Assembly: GCA_039931555.1 (NCBI GenBank)
Contig: JBDTRP010000135.1
Location: 1 to 9,326, forward strand
DNA length: 9,326 nt
DNA from: JAENVT01 sp039931555
GTDB lineage: Bacteria > Actinomycetota > Acidimicrobiia > Acidimicrobiales > Ilumatobacteraceae
Direction of reading: 5' to 3'
Under the pieces are notes generated by a model, which did not search any database, was not told the DNA's origin, and saw nothing but the letters and a program-made list of their open reading frames with translations. A program made the position numbers and the translations under genes. Every line of letters starts with the position of its first letter. Position 1 is the stretch's first letter. Of the stretch, positions 7,000 through 9,326 are shown one piece after another.

Positions 7000-8073
7000 T
7001 CAGGCCTGGAGCCGAGCACCGCTCGCGGTGTCGAAGACGTGCATCGCCGATACATCGGGCATGAGCAGAACCGTGCTTCCCGGTCGGGAGGCGTTGAGGC
7101 CGTCCGTGCGGGCGACGAGTGATACGTCGGGCTGACCGACGGGCGTGCAATACACGAACGAGTCGGAACCGAGTTCTTCGATAGCCACGATCGTTGCTGC
7201 GAGGCCTTCATCGGCGATCCGAAGTGATTCCGGCCGTACACCCACCGTCGCCTGGTCCGACGTCAAGGCGCTTCGCTGGGACGCCTCGAGCGGCAGCGCC
7301 ATGTCGCCGTATGCCAAACCCTGCGCGGTCGCCGTGCATTGCAGCATGTTCATCGCCGGAGAACCGATGAAGCCGGCAACGAACGTGTTGATCGGCCGAG
7401 TGAACAGCTCCCGGGGCGACGCGCACTGGTGCAGCACCCCGTCCTTCAACACGGCGACTCGATCGCCCATTGTCATCGCTTCGACCTGGTCGTGAGTGAC
7501 GTACACGGTCGTGACGCCGAGTCGGCGTTGCAGCGCGGCGATTTGAGTTCGGGTCTGCACTCGCAGCTTGGCGTCGAGGTTGGACAGCGGTTCGTCCATC
7601 AAGAACACCTGGGGCTGGCGGACGATGGCACGTCCCATGGCCACGCGTTGGCGTTGCCCGCCGGAGAGCTTCGCGGGCTTGCGGTCGAGGTAGTCGTCGA
7701 GATCGAGCAGTCGCGCTGCCTCACGGACGCGTTCGGCGATCTCCGCCTTCGGGAGTCGCTTGATCTTCAAATGGAAGCCGATGTTCTCGGCGACGGTCAT
7801 GTGTGGGTACAAGGCATAGCTCTGGAAGACCATGGCGATGTCGCGCTCGCGCGGCGGCAACATCGTCACGTCGACGTCACCGATGTGCACCTCGCCCTCG
7901 TCGATCGGCTCGAGGCCGGCGAGCATCCGCAACGTTGTCGACTTGCCGCAGCCGGATGGACCGACCAGTACCAGGAATTCGCCGTCGGCGATATCCAGAT
8001 CGAGCGAGTCGACGGCCGGATGGCCCATGCCAGGGTAGATCCTGGTCGCCTTGGTGAACGTCACGGTGGCCAC
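7000..8073 (-). CDS. Sugar ABC importer ATP-binding protein (MalK/UgpC/MsmK type)
   Basis: This 357-residue ATPase would energise a carbohydrate importer on the cytoplasmic face of the membrane. Motifs: Walker A GPSGCGKST (38-46), Q-loop Q84 in VFQSYALYPHMTV, signature LSGGQRQRVAMGRA (136-149), Walker B VFLMDEP (156-162), D-loop SNLD (164-167) and H-loop His194. The C-terminal third (about 235-357) contains the TOBE/OB-like regulatory region typical of the MalK/UgpC group (GVRPE motif present). The start is a GTG at 8073 whose G is the last base of the deoR stop codon (TAGTG). An AGGAGG ribosome site at 8087-8082, inside the end of deoR, lies 8 nt upstream. No permease lies next to it; these genes may follow the divergent lipoprotein, or the ATPase may serve several importers as MsmK does. 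Confidence 0.93.
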   Translation of the reverse strand: MATVTFTKATRIYPGMGHPAVDSLDLDIADGEFLVLVGPSGCGKSTTLRMLAGLEPIDEGEVHIGDVDVTMLPPRERDIAMVFQSYALYPHMTVAENIGFHLKIKRLPKAEIAERVREAARLLDLDDYLDRKPAKLSGGQRQRVAMGRAIVRQPQVFLMDEPLSNLDAKLRVQTRTQIAALQRRLGVTTVYVTHDQVEAMTMGDRVAVLKDGVLHQCASPRELFTRPINTFVAGFIGSPAMNMLQCTATAQGLAYGDMALPLEASQRSALTSDQATVGVRPESLRIADEGLAATIVAIEELGSDSFVYCTPVGQPDVSLVARTDGLNASRPGSTVLLMPDVSAMHVFDTASGARLQA

Positions 8074-8930
8074 TACGCCCTCCTCCTCAATTCGGTCATG
8101 GTCACATCATTGTCGTTGAACATTGGATCGGCGGCCAGAACGTGACCGATGTGTTCGCTGAGTGTCGATCTCGCGGCCGGAGGGATGCCGGTATCGGTGA
8201 TCAGGGTCTCGGCCTGCGCAAGTGAGGCGATGCTGCTGAGACCGGTGACGTTCCACTTGGTGTGATCGGCGAGCACGATCAGTCGGTCGGTGGCAGCGAT
8301 GAATGCGCGGTTGGTTTCTGCTTCCATGAGGTTCGGGGTGCTGAATCCGGCTCGCTCGCTGATGCCGTGCACGCCCATGTACACCGCATCGAGGTGCAGC
8401 GAACGCAACGTAGCTGTGGCGACCGGGCCGACAAGGGCGTCCGACGGTGTCCGGATGCCGCCGGTCAGCACCACGGTTCGATCGGGTCGCTGCGACTGAT
8501 GCAACACGTCTGCAACGCGGACCGAGTTGGTGACGACCGTGAGGTCGGCGATGTCGACGATGTGGTAGGCCAGTTGCCAGGTCGTGGTGCCGGCAGAGAT
8601 GCCAACTGCACCGCCGGGTCGCACGGTCGACGCCGCGGCCATGGCGATGGCGTGCTTTTCTGCCATGTTGCGCAGCGACTTGGCTTCGAACCCCGGCTCG
8701 TCGGTCGTGCGCTCGACCCGCAACGTTGCGCCACCATGGACCTTGAGCAGGAGCCCGGCTACGTCGAGCAGGTCGAGATCGCGGCGAACCGTCATGTCGC
8801 TGACGCCGAGCAGTGTCGCCAAATCGCTGACGCGAACGACACCTCGACGGCGCACTTCGGCAACGATGACTTCATGTCGTTGACGTGCGAGCACGCGCGC
8901 CGCAGCCGTATCGATGGACCCCTTCACCAT
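8073..8930 (-). CDS. DeoR-family sugar-responsive transcriptional repressor
   Basis: This 285-residue regulator has an N-terminal winged helix-turn-helix (about residues 17-70; SDLATLLGVSDMTVRRDL at 35-52 is the DNA-reading part, followed by KVHGGATL). A DeoR C-terminal sensor domain follows, with the sugar-phosphate-binding GISAGTTTWQLA (110-121) and ADHTKW (221-226). Members typically repress catabolic operons until a phosphorylated sugar binds. It heads the operon with the sugar ATPase and galT, and faces the divergent lipoprotein gene, so it probably controls both. I chose ATG 8930 because GGCAGG lies 8 nt upstream. The frame is open to a GTG at 8990, which would add 20 residues without homology to the usual DeoR N-terminus. 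Its stop overlaps the next start by one base. The effector is unknown, with a galactose- or tagatose-type phosphate plausible. Confidence 0.92.
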   Translation of the reverse strand: MVKGSIDTAAARVLARQRHEVIVAEVRRRGVVRVSDLATLLGVSDMTVRRDLDLLDVAGLLLKVHGGATLRVERTTDEPGFEAKSLRNMAEKHAIAMAAASTVRPGGAVGISAGTTTWQLAYHIVDIADLTVVTNSVRVADVLHQSQRPDRTVVLTGGIRTPSDALVGPVATATLRSLHLDAVYMGVHGISERAGFSTPNLMEAETNRAFIAATDRLIVLADHTKWNVTGLSSIASLAQAETLITDTGIPPAARSTLSEHIGHVLAADPMFNDNDVTMTELRRRA

Positions 8931-9149
8931 GTCGGTAGCCTGCCTGCTGATGTTTAGAAAGTCAACAGCATCGAACAGGAAATGGGCCACTGAGTGTGCA
9001 AATGTGATGATCCGGCGAAATTGTCAACAGTTTCTGTGCGAAATCCGCACACAAGGCTTGACAAGGGTTGTTTGTTCATGACATGTTCACAGTGTTCGTC
9101 CGATTCCGCGGGCAGGAACGCACTCGACCACACATCCTCAGGGGGAACA
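8931..9149. promoter_or_regulatory. Divergent control region between deoR operon and lipoprotein gene
   Basis: This AT-richer region carries several elements. Plus strand: consensus -35 TTGACA at 9058-9063 with ACATGT (9081-9086, 17-bp spacer) or CATGTT (18-bp) as a weak -10. Minus strand: TTGACA at 9027-9022 with CATTTG (9004-8999, 17-bp spacer) as a poor -10. These two -35 boxes extend to a perfect 7-bp inverted pair (TTGTCAA 9021-9027, TTGACAA 9058-9064). Nested inside is TGTGCG-aaatc-CGCACA (9035-9051) with almost the same centre. GTCAACAG occurs at 8961-8968 and 9023-9030. TGTTCR occurs at 9073, 9084 and 9093. These are candidate DeoR-family operators and promoters; none is proven. Confidence 0.55.
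9035..9051. promoter_or_regulatory. Palindromic operator candidate TGTGCG-N5-CGCACA
   Basis: Two perfect 6-bp arms are separated by 5 nt. The site ends 6 nt before the plus-strand -35 (9058) and starts 7 nt after the minus-strand -35 box (9022-9027). A repressor bound here could block both divergent promoters. The adjacent deoR product is the obvious candidate, but a different sugar regulator or a CRP-like activator could also bind. Confidence 0.4.
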
Positions 9150-9326
9150 GTGTCAGAAGGCTACGAATTCTCACCCCATCCACGTGACGCCGGATTCAAG
9201 ATCGTCTCGCGTCGCACCGTGCTCGCCGGCGCAGTCGGCATCGCCGGTGCCGGAATCCTGGCTGCGTGTGGCGACGACAAGACGGCAGCGCCGGCCGCTA
9301 CCGGCGGACCCGCCGGTACGAGCGCA
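9150..9326 (+). CDS. Tat-type lipoprotein, probable sugar ABC substrate-binding protein (N-terminal fragment)
   Basis: The window ends 59 codons into this gene. The start is a GTG at 9150 with a purine-rich AGGGGG just upstream (spacing only 4 nt). Residues 20-25 are SRRTVL, a twin-arginine-like motif, followed by a hydrophobic stretch (26-37) and the lipobox LAAC with Cys40 as the predicted diacylglyceryl attachment site. A short acidic then Ala/Pro/Gly/Thr-rich linker follows, as in actinobacterial extracytoplasmic lipoproteins. An N-terminal stretch of about 19 residues before the twin arginines is long but common for Tat lipoproteins in this group. Its position opposite the DeoR/sugar-ATPase operon, with a shared control region, makes a sugar-binding protein the best guess. 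The binding domain itself lies outside the window, so the function is unproven. Confidence 0.75.
   Translation, partial: MSEGYEFSPHPRDAGFKIVSRRTVLAGAVGIAGAGILAACGDDKTAAPAATGGPAGTSA

Noticed and set aside
6060..7064. 334-codon plus-strand frame downstream of lgt
   Set aside because: It lies antisense to galT, which has clear catalytic and zinc motifs. The translation has no recognisable domain.
7339..8957. Plus-strand frames opposite the sugar ATPase and deoR
   Set aside because: They are antisense shadows with compositional bias and no motif; the minus-strand products are clear family members.
8931..8990. Longer deoR start at GTG 8990
   Set aside because: The extra 20 residues do not resemble a DeoR N-terminus, and ATG 8930 has GGCAGG at good spacing. 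Not fully excluded.

Overview
The window is GC-rich, densely packed bacterial DNA with many GTG starts, 1-4 nt stop/start overlaps and two probable leaderless genes. This fits a free-living high-GC actinobacterium. The protein styles (DrrA-type ABC ATPase, UgpC/MsmK-type sugar ATPase, actinobacterial-style GalT and Lgt, Tat-like lipoprotein signal) agree. A class such as Acidimicrobiia is only a guess. I see no tRNA, rRNA, CRISPR array, insertion sequence or phage gene. Both strands are almost fully coding, and no gene-free stretch reaches 300 bases.

Region 1 (1-2200, minus strand) is a three-gene unit read right to left: a membrane-bound M48 zinc metallopeptidase, a DrrA-type ABC-2 exporter ATPase and the start of its permease, which runs off the left edge. 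The 9-nt gap and the 4-nt stop/start overlap point to one transcript. A 193-bp spacer (2201-2393) separates it from region 2.

Region 2 (2394-6181, plus strand) begins with a soluble TPR/coiled-coil/HD-GYP protein, a predicted cyclic-di-GMP phosphodiesterase. A small 2[4Fe-4S] ferredoxin and an alpha/beta hydrolase (carboxylesterase/lipase-like) follow. Each of these two has a TAnnnT-like -10 element exactly 7 nt before its ATG and no Shine-Dalgarno sequence, so both look leaderless. The hydrolase is translationally coupled to lgt, the prolipoprotein diacylglyceryl transferase, which carries a strongly acidic C-terminal tail.

Region 3 (6036-9326) is a sugar uptake and catabolism locus. On the minus strand a DeoR-family repressor, a MalK/UgpC/MsmK-type sugar ABC ATPase and a galactose-1-phosphate uridylyltransferase form a tight operon. 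Divergently on the plus strand begins a Tat-type lipoprotein, probably the matching substrate-binding protein, cut by the right edge. The 159-bp control region between them (to the longer DeoR start) holds a consensus TTGACA, two near-concentric inverted repeats, a repeated GTCAACAG and three TGTTCR motifs. The likely logic is that a phosphorylated sugar relieves DeoR repression, the ABC importer brings in a galactose-containing sugar and GalT feeds the Leloir pathway.

Most of the window is conventional. The points that stand out are the 146-bp tail-to-tail coding overlap of lgt and galT, the matched leaderless promoters, the GalT that keeps its zinc ligands but lacks all four iron-site ligands, and the structured control region next to deoR.
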